A stretch of DNA of 64,000 nt from assembly GCA_029008875.1 (NCBI GenBank), contig JAQXJP010000018.1, positions 1-64,000 on the forward strand, given 5' to 3'. Position numbers and translations under genes: made by a program. Positions within the stretch are counted from its first letter, which is position 1. Every line of letters begins with the position of its first letter. The DNA is from Lachnospiraceae bacterium. GTDB lineage: Bacteria > Bacillota > Clostridia > Lachnospirales > Lachnospiraceae. Below are positions 36,524-46,521 of the stretch, in pieces. The notes below the pieces were generated by a model. The model did no database searches, was not told the origin of the DNA, and was given only the letters and a program-made list of their open reading frames with translations.

Positions 36524-37198
36524 TTATGATACAACGGATACCATACTGTGGCGAACCACGGTGTCTTTGTACATGTAACCTTTCAAAAGCTCCTGTGCGA
36601 CAGTCCCGGCTTCCAGTTCCTCATTCTCCACCTGCATCACCGCATTGTGGTAATCCGGATTGAATTCCTGTCCCACACATTCAATCGGTGTCACACCGAT
36701 TGTCTCAAGTTCCGTCATCAGCTGCTTGTAAACCTTATCCATACCGCTCACAAAAGCGTCTTCCTTCTGTTCCTCCGGAACCGCTGCCAATCCTCGCTCG
36801 AAATTGTCTACCACCGGAAGAATCTTCTCCACGATGGTTCTTGCGCCCATATCAAACATCTGGGATTTTTCCTTCTCGGTTCTCTTGCGGAAGTTCTCGA
36901 ACTCAGCCATCTGCCGTTTCAGACGATCATTCAATTCCTCAATCTGCTCATCCCTCTTGTCCTTTTTCTTTTTGAAAGGGCCTTCCTTTTTCTTGCCCTC
37001 TGCCGCTTTCTCCTGCGCATCCTCTGCAGCTTCCGCCCCATCGGCTTGTGAGCCCTCCGAAGTGTCTTCCGACTCTGTCACATCCCGGGCTTCCTTCTCC
37101 TGCGCGTCTTCCGCTGCCTGTGTCTCTTCTACATCATCCAAATTTTCTTCAACCGACTCCTCCAACACTTCGTCGGTTGTCTGCTTTTCTTCTGCCAC
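36524..37198 (-). CDS. grpE: Nucleotide exchange factor GrpE
   Basis: The 224-residue cofactor releases ADP from DnaK. The first 80 residues are acidic and low-complexity (many E, A, D), followed by the long dimeric helix (EELNDRLKRQMAEFENFRKRTEKEK) and a C-terminal beta domain with FNPDYHNAVMQVENEEL and LLKGYMYKDTVVRHSMV signatures. It is 20 bp downstream of hrcA. Confidence 0.97.
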   Translation of the reverse strand: MAEEKQTTDEVLEESVEENLDDVEETQAAEDAQEKEARDVTESEDTSEGSQADGAEAAEDAQEKAAEGKKKEGPFKKKKDKRDEQIEELNDRLKRQMAEFENFRKRTEKEKSQMFDMGARTIVEKILPVVDNFERGLAAVPEEQKEDAFVSGMDKVYKQLMTELETIGVTPIECVGQEFNPDYHNAVMQVENEELEAGTVAQELLKGYMYKDTVVRHSMVSVVS

Positions 37199-37218
37199 GT
37201 TTTACCGCCTTTCCTGGA

Positions 37219-38262
37219 CTATCTGTCCCGCTCAAAAATCGCATCCAACTGATTCTTGAGATTCTTCAGATTATCCATAACTTTCTCGTAATCCATTCGC
37301 TTGGGGCCTATAATACCTATTGTGCCCTTCACGCCATCCCCCAATTCATATGTTGCTGTCACCACACTGCAATCCTTCATGGTCTGAATTGGAGCCTCAT
37401 CACCGATGTAAACCTGAATTCCTGTTTCCTCACTGGCAAGCGACTCGCTTACCAGATTTGCCAATTCCTCCTTCTCCTCGAAGGCGGACAGCAATCCGGT
37501 CACTTTCTCGGAATCGGACAGCTCCGGATATTTCAGAATATTGGTAGCTCCGCTGGTGTAGATTTCGAGGTTCTCGCCCTCATCCAACGCCTCCGCCAGA
37601 GCATCCATAACCTCGCTCACAATCCCGCTGTAATTGCCGGCCTGTTCCTTCAATTTGGTGATGGTTGCAAGATTAATCTCTTGGATGGACAATCCCGCAA
37701 GTCCGCTGTTCAGCAAAATGTTGAGCTTCAGCAAAGTCTCATTATCCACCTCTTCCGTCAGGGAGATCACATGATTCTTCACAATATTGTTGTTCAACAC
37801 AACAACCGCAAGCAACTGGCTCTCATTCATCTGAGATAACTGTAAAAACTTAATCTTGTTGCTTGCCAGGGAAGGAGCTGTGATCATGGTGGCGTAATTG
37901 GTGCTTGTGGCGAGCATCTTCGCCATCTGCTTCAGCACCTGCTCCATCTTCTGCGTCTTCTCGATGACGAATTCCTTCATCTCGGAAACTTCGCGGTCCT
38001 TCTCTGCCATCAAATGATCCACATACAAGCGGTATCCTTTATCGGAAGGAATGCGCCCCGCGGAAGTATGCGGCTGAACAATATAGCCAAGCTCCTCCAA
38101 ATCCGCCATCTCATTGCGGATGGTAGCGGAACTCAAATTCAAATCCGTGTACTTGGAGATGGTTCGGGATCCAACCGGCTCCCCCGTCTCCAGATAGGTC
38201 CGAATGATTGCATCTAAAATTTTGATCTTGCGTTCGCTTAATTCCGTATTTTGGATTTCCAT
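37219..38262 (-). CDS. hrcA: Heat-inducible transcription repressor HrcA
   Basis: The repressor binds CIRCE operators and is kept active by GroEL. Its 347 residues comprise an N-terminal winged helix (ILDAIIRTYLETGEPVGSRTI and SSATIRNEMADLEELGYI) and a GAF-like core with an inserted dimerisation part. It is the first gene of the operon and represses itself through the CIRCE element 32 bp upstream of its start codon. Confidence 0.97.
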   Translation of the reverse strand: MEIQNTELSERKIKILDAIIRTYLETGEPVGSRTISKYTDLNLSSATIRNEMADLEELGYIVQPHTSAGRIPSDKGYRLYVDHLMAEKDREVSEMKEFVIEKTQKMEQVLKQMAKMLATSTNYATMITAPSLASNKIKFLQLSQMNESQLLAVVVLNNNIVKNHVISLTEEVDNETLLKLNILLNSGLAGLSIQEINLATITKLKEQAGNYSGIVSEVMDALAEALDEGENLEIYTSGATNILKYPELSDSEKVTGLLSAFEEKEELANLVSESLASEETGIQVYIGDEAPIQTMKDCSVVTATYELGDGVKGTIGIIGPKRMDYEKVMDNLKNLKNQLDAIFERDR

Positions 38263-38293
38263 TCCTTTCTCCTGACCTGTATGGCTAGTGTTG

Positions 38294-38320
38294 TTAGCAC
38301 TCGATAATTAAGAGTGCTAA
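38294..38320. promoter_or_regulatory. CIRCE operator (HrcA binding site)
   Basis: TTAGCACTC (38294-38302) and GAGTGCTAA (38312-38320) are separated by nine bases. This matches the CIRCE consensus with no mismatch and lies between the hrcA promoter and its start codon. Confidence 0.98.
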
Positions 38321-38334
38321 CATGTTCTGTAAAT

Positions 38335-38363
38335 AAAATAGCACCAGAGTATATCTTTGTCAA
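38335..38363 (-). promoter_or_regulatory. Sigma-A promoter of the hrcA operon
   Basis: On the minus strand, TTGACA (38358-38363) and TATTTT (38335-38340) have a 17-bp spacer, placing the start site immediately ahead of CIRCE. Confidence 0.8.
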
Positions 38364-38374
38364 CACTCCGGTGC
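38336..38374 (-). terminator. hemW terminator overlapping the hrcA promoter
   Basis: On the minus strand, AGCACCGGAGT pairs with ACTCTGGTGCT and is followed by ATTTTATTT. The loop and right arm contain the hrcA promoter, so the two signals share the same bases. Confidence 0.65.
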
Positions 38375-38427
38375 TCAATTTATTCTTTTTTTATTATTTA
38401 CAGAAACGGGAAAGAATATGCGCTTTT

Positions 38428-39675
38428 TCAGGATTCCTCCAACAAAAACTGCGCCATACAATAATTGCCCAAATCCATGCCCCGCTCCGTCAGTTTTATC
38501 CTTCCGGCCTGCACTTCCAGCAGTTCTTCATCCCTCAATTTCTGGAGAATTTCCCCATATACCCCGTCGATGGATATCCCGAATTCCTGCTCAAACGCAC
38601 TGCGGCTGGTTCCCTCTCTCATGCGAAGTCCCAGAAACATAAACTCCTCCATCTGGCTTTTTCTGGATAGCACCTCGCCGGTCTCGTGGAGTCCTGTGCC
38701 CATCACCATCCGATCCACCGGCTTCCCGTTTTCCATCTGGGTGTAGGCCAGCTCCTTCAGCCCAATGTGCGCACTTTCTTCTATATAGGAGTAGATATCC
38801 GCCACATTGCGATACCGCACATTGTCGATCAAGGAAGCGGCACCCAATCCCATTCCAAGGTAGTTCTCCCTGGTCCAGTAGCCCACATTGTGTCTGCAGG
38901 CAAAACCGGGCTTTGCAAAATTGGAGATCTCGTACTGCTCGTAACCTGCCTTCGACAAAATCTCCTGCGTGCCCTTCATCATCCGGTAAGCCTCCTCCTC
39001 ATTGGGGAGAACCTCCGTATCCATGCCGGCCTCCTGCTTCACAGCGTCAAACTTGTACTGCTCATAAAAAGGCGTTCCCTTTTCGATAATCAGGGTGTAC
39101 ACGGAAATATGCTCCGGTTTCAAACGCACCACCTGATGCAGAGTTTTTGCAAACTTCTCGTAGGTCTGATGGGGCAACCCGCTCATCAGATCCACGTTGA
39201 CGTTGGAAAAACCACAATTGCGCGCCAGCTCATAGGTCTTCAAGAACTGTTCGTAAGTGTGAATCCGACCCAGAATCTGCAGTTCCTCCCCGTTGGCGGA
39301 CTGGAGTCCGATGGACAGGCGGTTGATTCCCGCATTGCGGTAATCCCCCATCTTCTCCCGGGTGATGGTTCCCGGATTGCATTCCATGGAGATTTCCGCA
39401 TCCTGCATGACCGAAAAGTTCCGATAGACGCAATCCAGAATACGAATCAGCAGATCACAGTCCAGCCAGGAGGGCGTTCCCCCGCCTATGTAGATGGTGG
39501 ACACCCGGCGCTCCCTCATCAGACTTCCGTAATATTCGATTTCGCGCATCAGCGCCTTCGCATATTCCCGCTGCATCTGCTCATCCGCAGAAAAAGACAA
39601 AAAATCACAATAATTGCACTTTTTTACGCAAAAGGGAATATGCAGATACAGTTCCAACTCATGTTTAGTCTTCAT
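38428..39675 (-). CDS. hemW: Radical SAM protein HemW (heme chaperone, formerly HemN-like)
   Basis: The 415-residue protein has the radical SAM cluster motif at Cys16, Cys20 and Cys23 ([12 protein letters not shown]), followed by [11 protein letters not shown] and the HemN-C domain. HemW proteins bind and transfer heme; they lack coproporphyrinogen dehydrogenase activity despite older names. It overlaps the 3' end of lepA by 11 bp, the conserved lepA-hemW-hrcA order of Firmicutes. Confidence 0.93.
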   Translation of the reverse strand: MKTKHELELYLHIPFCVKKCNYCDFLSFSADEQMQREYAKALMREIEYYGSLMRERRVSTIYIGGGTPSWLDCDLLIRILDCVYRNFSVMQDAEISMECNPGTITREKMGDYRNAGINRLSIGLQSANGEELQILGRIHTYEQFLKTYELARNCGFSNVNVDLMSGLPHQTYEKFAKTLHQVVRLKPEHISVYTLIIEKGTPFYEQYKFDAVKQEAGMDTEVLPNEEEAYRMMKGTQEILSKAGYEQYEISNFAKPGFACRHNVGYWTRENYLGMGLGAASLIDNVRYRNVADIYSYIEESAHIGLKELAYTQMENGKPVDRMVMGTGLHETGEVLSRKSQMEEFMFLGLRMREGTSRSAFEQEFGISIDGVYGEILQKLRDEELLEVQAGRIKLTERGMDLGNYCMAQFLLEES

Positions 39676-41479
39676 CCAGCTTCAATACACTCATGAATGC
39701 CTCCTGCGGAATCTCCACGTTTCCTACCTGGCGCATTCGCTTCTTCCCTTCTTTTTGCTTTTCCAGCAACTTACGTTTTCGTGAAATATCACCGCCGTAA
39801 CATTTCGCCAGCACATCCTTGCGCATGGCCTTGACGGTTTCACGGGCAATCACCTTGCCCCCCACTGCTGCCTGAATGGGTATCTCAAACAGGTGGCGGG
39901 GAATCTCCTCCTTCAACCGCTCGCACATTCTGCGCCCCCGGTCATAGGCACTGTCCTTGAATACGATAAAGGAAAGCGCATCCACCTGCTCCTTGTTAAT
40001 CAGGATATCCAGCTTCACAAGCTCGGACCTCACATACCCCTTCAATTCATAATCAAAGGAAGCGTATCCTCTGGATCTGGATTTTAAGGCATCAAAAAAG
40101 TCATAGATAATCTCATTCAAGGGAAGGTCGTATTTCAGAAGAGCACGGGTTTCCTCGATGTATTCCATACTCTTGTAAATGCCCCTCCGCTCCTGGCAAA
40201 GATTCATGATGGCACCCACAAAATCCTTGGTCACCATAATCTCCGCCGCCACAAAGGGCTCTTCCATGTAATCGATCTCCGACGGATCCGGCAGGTTCGA
40301 CGGGTTGGTCAACTCGATTACCTCTCCGTTTGTCTTGTGCACCTTGTACACAACTCCGGGCGCTGTCGTCACCAAATCCAGATCAAACTCTCTCTCCAGG
40401 CGTTCCTGTATAATCTCCAGATGCAAAAGCCCCAGGAATCCGCAGCGGAAGCCAAATCCCAATGCCAGGGAAGTCTCCGGCTCAAATTGCAGGGAGGCGT
40501 CATTGATCTGTAACTTCTCCAGCGCATCCCGCAAATCCGGATACTTGGCACTGTCCGCAGGATACACACCGCAGTAAACCATAGGATTCACCTTCTTGTA
40601 TCCCGGCAGAGCCTCTTCGCAGGGGCGGTTCGCGTTGGTCACCGTATCACCCACCCGGGTATCCCGCACATTTTTGATGCTGGCGGCAATATAGCCCACC
40701 ATTCCGGCGGACAATTCGTCGCAGGAGATAAACTGTCCCGCTCCGAAATATCCCACCTCTGTCACCACATCCTGGGCCCCGGTTGCCATCATGCGGATGG
40801 TATCCCCCACCTTGACGGTTCCCTCCATGATGCGGCAGAAAACGATAACCCCCTTGTAGGAATCATATATTGCATCAAAAATCAAAGCCTTCAAAGGATT
40901 CTGCGGATCCCCGCCCGGCGCGGGAATGTCAGTGACAATCCGCTCCAGAACCTCCTCAATATTGAGGCCCGTCTTGGCGGAAATACGAGGCGCATCCAGC
41001 GCCTCGATTCCGATTACGTCTTCAATTTCCTGTGCCACCTCATCCGGTCTGGCACTGGGCAAATCAATTTTGTTAATCACCGGGACAACATCCAGGTCAT
41101 GGTCCAATGCCAGATACACATTGGCCAGAGTCTGGGCCTCCACCCCCTGTGCCGCATCCACCACAAGGATGGCGCCGTCACAGGCGGCAAGGCTTCTGGA
41201 AACCTCGTAGTTAAAATCCACATGTCCCGGAGTATCGATCAGATTGAAATAATATTCCTCTCCGTCGTTGGCCTTGTAGATAATGCGGACCGCCTGGGAT
41301 TTGATGGTGATTCCACGCTCCCTCTCCAGATCCATATTATCCAGCACCTGAGCCTGCATCTCTCTGCTGGTCAGGGTTCCGGTCTTCTCAATGATGCGAT
41401 CCGCAAGTGTGGACTTGCCGTGATCGATATGGGCAATAATGCAAAAATTTCTGATTTTACTCTGATCGATTGACATCAA
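39665..41479 (-). CDS. lepA: Elongation factor 4 (LepA), ribosome back-translocase
   Basis: The 604-residue translational GTPase has G1 [10 protein letters not shown]3 DTPGHVDF and G4 NKIDLP in its G domain. Domains II, III and V resemble EF-G, and a LepA-specific C-terminal domain ends in [11 protein letters not shown]. It remodels stalled or mistranslocated ribosomes. ATG 41479 lies 23 bp downstream of the nucleoside ABC permease; in Bacillus this place is held by spoIIP, showing that the nucleoside block was inserted here. Confidence 0.98.
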   Translation of the reverse strand: MMSIDQSKIRNFCIIAHIDHGKSTLADRIIEKTGTLTSREMQAQVLDNMDLERERGITIKSQAVRIIYKANDGEEYYFNLIDTPGHVDFNYEVSRSLAACDGAILVVDAAQGVEAQTLANVYLALDHDLDVVPVINKIDLPSARPDEVAQEIEDVIGIEALDAPRISAKTGLNIEEVLERIVTDIPAPGGDPQNPLKALIFDAIYDSYKGVIVFCRIMEGTVKVGDTIRMMATGAQDVVTEVGYFGAGQFISCDELSAGMVGYIAASIKNVRDTRVGDTVTNANRPCEEALPGYKKVNPMVYCGVYPADSAKYPDLRDALEKLQINDASLQFEPETSLALGFGFRCGFLGLLHLEIIQERLEREFDLDLVTTAPGVVYKVHKTNGEVIELTNPSNLPDPSEIDYMEEPFVAAEIMVTKDFVGAIMNLCQERRGIYKSMEYIEETRALLKYDLPLNEIIYDFFDALKSRSRGYASFDYELKGYVRSELVKLDILINKEQVDALSFIVFKDSAYDRGRRMCERLKEEIPRHLFEIPIQAAVGGKVIARETVKAMRKDVLAKCYGGDISRKRKLLEKQKEGKKRMRQVGNVEIPQEAFMSVLKLDED

Positions 41480-41502
41480 TAATCCTCATTTCTAACTTCT
41501 AA

Positions 41503-42444
41503 TTATCTGCTTCCCTTGTCGTAGGGGATACCCTCCGCCTTGGGAGCCGCAGAATTCTTGGATGTAAATGCAAGTACAATTAAGGAGATAATGTACGGGA
41601 GCATATTGTATATTCCGCTTGGAATACCCAAATTTACCAAGAAATCAAATCCAAAATAAACGTTTGACAGCGCGCGGAAGAATCCGAACAACAGTGCCGC
41701 AAGGGCAATGTTTTGCGGTTTCCACTTACCGAAGATCATTACGGCCAGGGACAGGAATCCAAATCCCGCAACGCCGTATTCGAATTTCCACTCGGACACA
41801 CCTGCGGTGATGTAGGCAATTCCGCCGAGACCTCCCAGCATACCGGAGATCAACACACCGGCCCAGCGCATCTTGTAGACATTGATTCCCACGGAATCCG
41901 CCGCCTGGGGATGCTCGCCGCAGGCCATGAGGCGCAATCCGAACTTCGTCTTGTACAACACAATATACGCCGCAATCAGCGCAATCACAGCAACCAGCAT
42001 AAACCAGCTGAACTCGAATCCGTGTATGTTCACAATAAATGCTTTTTTCTGGGACACATACTGCACAATGGAGGAATGGTCATCCGGGTTTGCTGCGGTG
42101 TTGATGGACTTAACCACTACGGTGGCAAGGGCAGCCCCCAGCATATTCATGGCCGTTCCGACCAGAGTCTGGTCCGCATTAAAATGAATTGCCGCAATCG
42201 CCAGGAGTGAGGAATAAATCATTCCCAGAATAATGCTCGCCAGCAGTGTCAGCAAAACAATCAAGAATCCGTTGGTTCCCACCGGAAGGAACTTCATGCA
42301 CAGAGCTCCTCCGACCGCGCCCATTACCATGACGCCTTCCAATCCTAAGTTAATGACACCGGAATGCTCTGAAAAACAGCCGCCGAGAGCAACCAGAGAA
42401 AGGATACACGCAAATAATATTGTATATTGAATCAACAGTAACAT
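41503..42444 (-). CDS. Nucleoside ABC transporter permease 2 (YufQ/NupC type)
   Basis: The 313-residue integral membrane protein has about eight hydrophobic segments and the BPD_transp_2 features GVINLGLEGVMVMGAVGG near the N terminus and GEHPQAADSVGINVYKMRWAGVLISG in the cytoplasmic coupling loop. It pairs with the 371-residue permease immediately upstream: their coding regions share one base at 42444. With the ATPase and BMP lipoprotein it forms a CUT2-like, BMP-dependent importer, whose known members take up purine and pyrimidine nucleosides. Confidence 0.92.
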   Translation of the reverse strand: MLLLIQYTILFACILSLVALGGCFSEHSGVINLGLEGVMVMGAVGGALCMKFLPVGTNGFLIVLLTLLASIILGMIYSSLLAIAAIHFNADQTLVGTAMNMLGAALATVVVKSINTAANPDDHSSIVQYVSQKKAFIVNIHGFEFSWFMLVAVIALIAAYIVLYKTKFGLRLMACGEHPQAADSVGINVYKMRWAGVLISGMLGGLGGIAYITAGVSEWKFEYGVAGFGFLSLAVMIFGKWKPQNIALAALLFGFFRALSNVYFGFDFLVNLGIPSGIYNMLPYIISLIVLAFTSKNSAAPKAEGIPYDKGSR

Positions 42445-43559
42445 TATTTATCTCCTCCTTTCTTCGCTGTGGATTTCTTTTCTTCCGATTTCCGAATTCT
42501 GGAATCCATAACATACTTAATAAATCCTACAAATCCACACAGGTAGATGATAAAGGAAGAAATCAAATCGGAAATCTGTGAACAGTAAACCGACAAATCC
42601 ACGTGTCCGCCACCATCGGTAATATGCTGAATCAGGAAGGAGGCAAAGATGGTTCCAATCGGATGTAATCCGCCGAGGAACGCAGCTGCGATTCCGTTGA
42701 AGCCCATTCCCGGCACGGAGGATACCGTCACCTGCCACTGCTCCATATCCGTCTGGTAGAGGAAGGAGCCTGCAACACCCGCCAGCATACCGGAAATCAC
42801 AAGGGTGAGAATAATGTTTCTCTTCTCCGCCATTCCCGCATATTTTGCAGCGTTCTTATTGATACCTGTGGCCTTCAGCTCATATCCGAATTTTGTCTTA
42901 TCCAACACGATCCACACCAAAATTGCAAAAAGGATAGCAAGGGGAACCGCGATTGTCACATACTGGTTGCCGGAAAACAGATTGTCCAGCCCCATGGTTG
43001 GCAAAATTGCTTTGACACCCTTTGCCTTCAGGGCATAGGTATAGGAACTGGACGCGTCCTTCGCACCGGCCAGCACCATGTTCGTAAAGTACAGGCCAAT
43101 CCAGTTCAGCATGATTCCTGAGATAACCTCATTCACATTGCAATAAGCCTTAAGTACACCCGGAATCAATCCCCATGCAGCACCTACAACAGCCGCAAAA
43201 AGCATGCAGGGGAGCCAGCTCCATCCCAGAATAATCGCCGCATAGATACATGCGCAGGTACCCATGACATACTGTCCTGCCACTCCGATGTTGAACAAAC
43301 CAACCTTGTAGGAAAACAAAACGGAGAGTGAACACATAATCAGGGGAGCCGTCTTAACCAAGGTATTTCCAAGATACTTCAACTGCATGGAAGCACGGCT
43401 GTACCCCAGGAAGTTTTTGGCCACATCCAGGATTGCGGTGAACGCACCGGAGGGCTCAATGATCAGTAGCACTAAAAATCCTACCAGCATTCCCAGCACA
43501 ATACAGATCAAAGAGGCGATAAAGGACTGTACCCCACTGTTTTTCATTATTTTTTTCAT
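42444..43559 (-). CDS. Nucleoside ABC transporter permease 1 (YufP/NupB type)
   Basis: The 371-residue permease has a start helix (QSFIASLICIVLGMLVGFLVLLI cut by the membrane boundary), then NIGVAGQYVMGTCACIYAA and the coupling element ATGINKNAAKYAGMAEKRNI. Its start codon overlaps the stop of the ATPase gene by 4 bp, so translation is coupled. It forms the heterodimeric membrane pore with the next gene's product. Confidence 0.92.
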   Translation of the reverse strand: MKKIMKNSGVQSFIASLICIVLGMLVGFLVLLIIEPSGAFTAILDVAKNFLGYSRASMQLKYLGNTLVKTAPLIMCSLSVLFSYKVGLFNIGVAGQYVMGTCACIYAAIILGWSWLPCMLFAAVVGAAWGLIPGVLKAYCNVNEVISGIMLNWIGLYFTNMVLAGAKDASSSYTYALKAKGVKAILPTMGLDNLFSGNQYVTIAVPLAILFAILVWIVLDKTKFGYELKATGINKNAAKYAGMAEKRNIILTLVISGMLAGVAGSFLYQTDMEQWQVTVSSVPGMGFNGIAAAFLGGLHPIGTIFASFLIQHITDGGGHVDLSVYCSQISDLISSFIIYLCGFVGFIKYVMDSRIRKSEEKKSTAKKGGDK

Positions 43560-45097
43560 GATACAGTCACCTCCATTCGTTTTGCACCGGACATGTAAAG
43601 TCCCAGTTCTTCCTGGGTAACCTTCTTGGGATCAAACTCACCCACGATTTCCCCCTCGTACATTACCAGAATGCGATCCGGAACATCCATAACCTCATCC
43701 AACTCCAATGAAACCAACAGCACTGCCTTTCCGGCATCTCTCTGTGCAATCAACTGTTTGTGAATATACTCGATAGCTCCCACATCAAGCCCTCGGGTGG
43801 GCTGAACCGCGATGAGGAGGTCCGGATTCTTGTCAACCTCACGGGCGATAATCGCCTTCTGCTGATTGCCGCCGGACATACTTCTGGCCATGGTAACCGG
43901 TCCCTGTCCGGAGCGCACATCGTACTGCTCAATCAGTTTTTCCGCGTAGGCACGAATGTTCCTCCGCCTCAAAAAGCCCGCCTTGTTGGTGAACTCCGGG
44001 GTAAAGTATTTCTGGAGCACCAGATTGTCCTCCAGCGTGTAGTCCAGTACCAGCCCATGCTTGTGGCGATCCTCCGGGATATGGCTCATACCCAGAACGT
44101 TTCTCTTCCGGATGGGTGCCTTTGTGATATCCTCACCCTTCAAGGTAATCTTGCCATCCACAAGAGGTTCCAGGCCGGACAAGCCGTATACCAACTCCGT
44201 CTGACCGTTTCCGTCAATTCCGGCGATGCAGACAATTTCTCCTGCATGCACCTGGAAGGATACGTTCTTCACCGCATTGTTCTTGTGGGCATTGGAGGCA
44301 ACTGTCATATTCTCCACGGACAGAATCACGTCTCCGATCTCGGGCTCCTTCTTCTCCACATGGAAGTTGACATTGCGCCCTACCATCATTGCAGAGAGTT
44401 CCTCAATGGTTGTGCCTGCGGTCTCAACGGTTCCGATGTATTTTCCCTTGCGGAGTACGGTACACCGGTCGGATACCTCCATAATCTCCGCCAGTTTGTG
44501 GGAGATGAACAGGATGCTCTTGCCCTCCTTGGCCAGATTCTTCATGATCTGCATTAGTTCTGCAATCTCCTGGGGAGTCAGCACCGCGGTTGGCTCATCA
44601 AATATCAAGATCTCATTGTCGCGATAGAGCATCTTGAGAATCTCGGTCCTCTGCTGCATTCCCACCGTAATATCCGAAATAATGGCATCCGGGTCAATGG
44701 CAAGACCATACTTATCCGAAAGTGCCATCACCTTTTTTCTGGCCTCATCCTTTTTTAGAATGCCTCCCTTGGTGGGCTCCACACCCAAAATGATATTGTC
44801 CAGTACTGAAAAACACTCCACCAGCTTAAAATGCTGATGAACCATTCCGATTCCCAGCGCGTTGGCGTCGTTGGGATTGTTCACCTTCACCTCTTTCCCG
44901 TCCTTTTTGATGATTCCTTCCTCCGGCTGATACAGGCCGAAAAGGACACTCATAAGCGTTGACTTGCCCGCTCCGTTTTCCCCCAAAAGAGCATGAATCT
45001 CACCCTTTTTTAACTGTAGCGAGATATTGTCATTGGCAATGATACCCGGGAACTTCTTGGTGATGTTAAGCATCTCGATTGCATATGTCTGTTCCAC
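43556..45097 (-). CDS. Nucleoside ABC transporter ATPase (YufO/NupA type, two ABC domains)
   Basis: The 513-residue protein has two fused ABC domains. The first is canonical: Walker A GENGAGKST, and Walker B ILIFDEPTAVLTPQE near residue 165. The second starts from CIAGIDGNGQTEL, a degenerate Walker A, but carries the signature SMSGGNQQKAIIARE. This asymmetric layout is normal for the RbsA/YufO class. It energises uptake through the two permeases downstream. It is separated from bmpA upstream by 81 bp containing a terminator hairpin, so transporter subunits are likely made at lower level than the binding protein. Confidence 0.95.
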   Translation of the reverse strand: MEQTYAIEMLNITKKFPGIIANDNISLQLKKGEIHALLGENGAGKSTLMSVLFGLYQPEEGIIKKDGKEVKVNNPNDANALGIGMVHQHFKLVECFSVLDNIILGVEPTKGGILKKDEARKKVMALSDKYGLAIDPDAIISDITVGMQQRTEILKMLYRDNEILIFDEPTAVLTPQEIAELMQIMKNLAKEGKSILFISHKLAEIMEVSDRCTVLRKGKYIGTVETAGTTIEELSAMMVGRNVNFHVEKKEPEIGDVILSVENMTVASNAHKNNAVKNVSFQVHAGEIVCIAGIDGNGQTELVYGLSGLEPLVDGKITLKGEDITKAPIRKRNVLGMSHIPEDRHKHGLVLDYTLEDNLVLQKYFTPEFTNKAGFLRRRNIRAYAEKLIEQYDVRSGQGPVTMARSMSGGNQQKAIIAREVDKNPDLLIAVQPTRGLDVGAIEYIHKQLIAQRDAGKAVLLVSLELDEVMDVPDRILVMYEGEIVGEFDPKKVTQEELGLYMSGAKRMEVTVS

Positions 45098-45125
45098 AGT
45101 TAATCCTCCTCATTTTATCTTACTT

Positions 45126-45158
45126 AAAAAAGGGCGATCAACCAACGGTTGCTCGCCC
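45126..45158 (-). terminator. Attenuating terminator between bmpA and the ABC ATPase gene
   Basis: On the minus strand, GGGCGAGCAACC and GGTTGATCGCCC form a long stem followed by TTTTTT. It lies within a run of co-directional transporter genes, so partial read-through is expected. Confidence 0.85.
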
Positions 45159-45178
45159 CTGTATACAATTGGATGATA

Positions 45179-46405
45179 TTACTTAAGGTTACCTAAGTCA
45201 TTAACAGTTGTATTACCGGAAACTGCAGGCATTGCGCTGATATCGTTAGACACCTTAACACTACCGTCTACCATAGCTGCAACAAGTGCAACATAGTCAT
45301 CCTGAGTGAATCCGTCAGACCACTGTGTAGATTCCATCGGAATCTGGCAGTAGTTCAAAGTAGGATCCTCTGCAGATACAAGACCCAGTGTAGAAATCTT
45401 GCCTGCGTAGTTTGCCCAGTTGCCGTTCACAATAACATCGGTAAGTGTATCGTAGGTTGCAGGGTAAAGACCCTTCATAGCGGAGGTAACGGTCATTCCC
45501 TCGCCATACTGTCCGTCAATATTGGCAGCCTGGTCAACGTCAACACCGATTACCTTGCCGTTCACGCCTTCCTTGCTTGCTGCCTCTGCTGCGGATGAGA
45601 AGATACCGCCGCCGCAGGCAAATACAACTTCGGTTCCTGCTGCATACCAGGTATCCATTGCTGCGGTAATATCTGCATCACCGTAGAACTGGTTGCCGTA
45701 TGCGTACTGAATCTGAATATCTGTTCCCAGCTCGGAAGCTGCTGCGTCAGCACCCTGTACGAATCCGTATCCGTAACGGATAACTGCCGGTACGGCCATA
45801 CCACCCAGGAATCCAAGCTTGGTATATCCAAGCTTAACTGCTGCGTATCCTGCCATATATCCGGAAAGTTCCTCCTGGTAGATTGCGCAATACACATTGT
45901 CCATATAGCAATAATCGGTGATATTCCAGTTGTCCGGATTGTAATCATAGGACTCTCCTGCTGCTGCAACACCTGCCTCAAGGATATCTCCTGCCGCAAC
46001 GTCGAGAGCGATGAACTTCACATCCTTGTATGTCTCGGAAACCTCCACGATAGTTCCGCCGAAAGCATATCCCGGCATAACGATTACATTGTATCCCTCG
46101 TCGATTGCCTGCTCAACGGAAGCAACACGTTCAGCAGTGGAGTCACCGGTTGGTTTGTAATAGTTGAAATCAATGCCATTGTCATTGCAGAATGCCTGAC
46201 AAGCCTCATATGTGGTCTGGTTGAAAGACTGGTCGGTGATATCGCCGTAGTCTGTAATCATGGCAACTGCATAATCGGAATCTGCGGAAACGTCTGTTCC
46301 TGCTCCTTCGGTTCCTGTTGCATCACCGGCCTTGTCGCCACAACCGGCCAAGCATCCGATAGCCATTGCTGCTACCATCAACACTGAAAGTAACTTCTTT
46401 TTCAT
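45179..46405 (-). CDS. bmpA: BMP family nucleoside-binding lipoprotein
   Basis: The 408-residue substrate-binding lipoprotein has a signal peptide with lipobox LAGC (lipidated Cys22), a Gly/Thr-rich linker, and a periplasmic-binding-protein fold: AMITDYGDITDQSFNQ is the BMP family start, and GGAVP-like GFLGGMAVPAVIRYGYGF marks the hinge region. It captures nucleosides outside the membrane for the adjoining ABC importer. Its own promoter lies upstream and an AGGAGGAAA site precedes the start. The neighbouring deoB, deoC, cdd and uridine phosphorylase genes fit nucleoside use. Confidence 0.94.
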   Translation of the reverse strand: MKKKLLSVLMVAAMAIGCLAGCGDKAGDATGTEGAGTDVSADSDYAVAMITDYGDITDQSFNQTTYEACQAFCNDNGIDFNYYKPTGDSTAERVASVEQAIDEGYNVIVMPGYAFGGTIVEVSETYKDVKFIALDVAAGDILEAGVAAAGESYDYNPDNWNITDYCYMDNVYCAIYQEELSGYMAGYAAVKLGYTKLGFLGGMAVPAVIRYGYGFVQGADAAASELGTDIQIQYAYGNQFYGDADITAAMDTWYAAGTEVVFACGGGIFSSAAEAASKEGVNGKVIGVDVDQAANIDGQYGEGMTVTSAMKGLYPATYDTLTDVIVNGNWANYAGKISTLGLVSAEDPTLNYCQIPMESTQWSDGFTQDDYVALVAAMVDGSVKVSNDISAMPAVSGNTTVNDLGNLK

Positions 46406-46455
46406 ATTTTTTCCTCCTAAACGGTTATAGAATGTATCTCACAATACATACCATG

Positions 46456-46484
46456 ATTCTATCATGACGGTGTAAAATTATCAA
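46456..46484 (-). promoter_or_regulatory. Promoter of bmpA
   Basis: On the minus strand, TTGATA (46479-46484) and TAGAAT (46456-46461) are separated by 17 bp, in the deoB-bmpA gap. Confidence 0.7.
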
Positions 46485-46521
46485 GATATTTACTTAAGCA
46501 ATCGCTTGTTTTCGTAAACAT

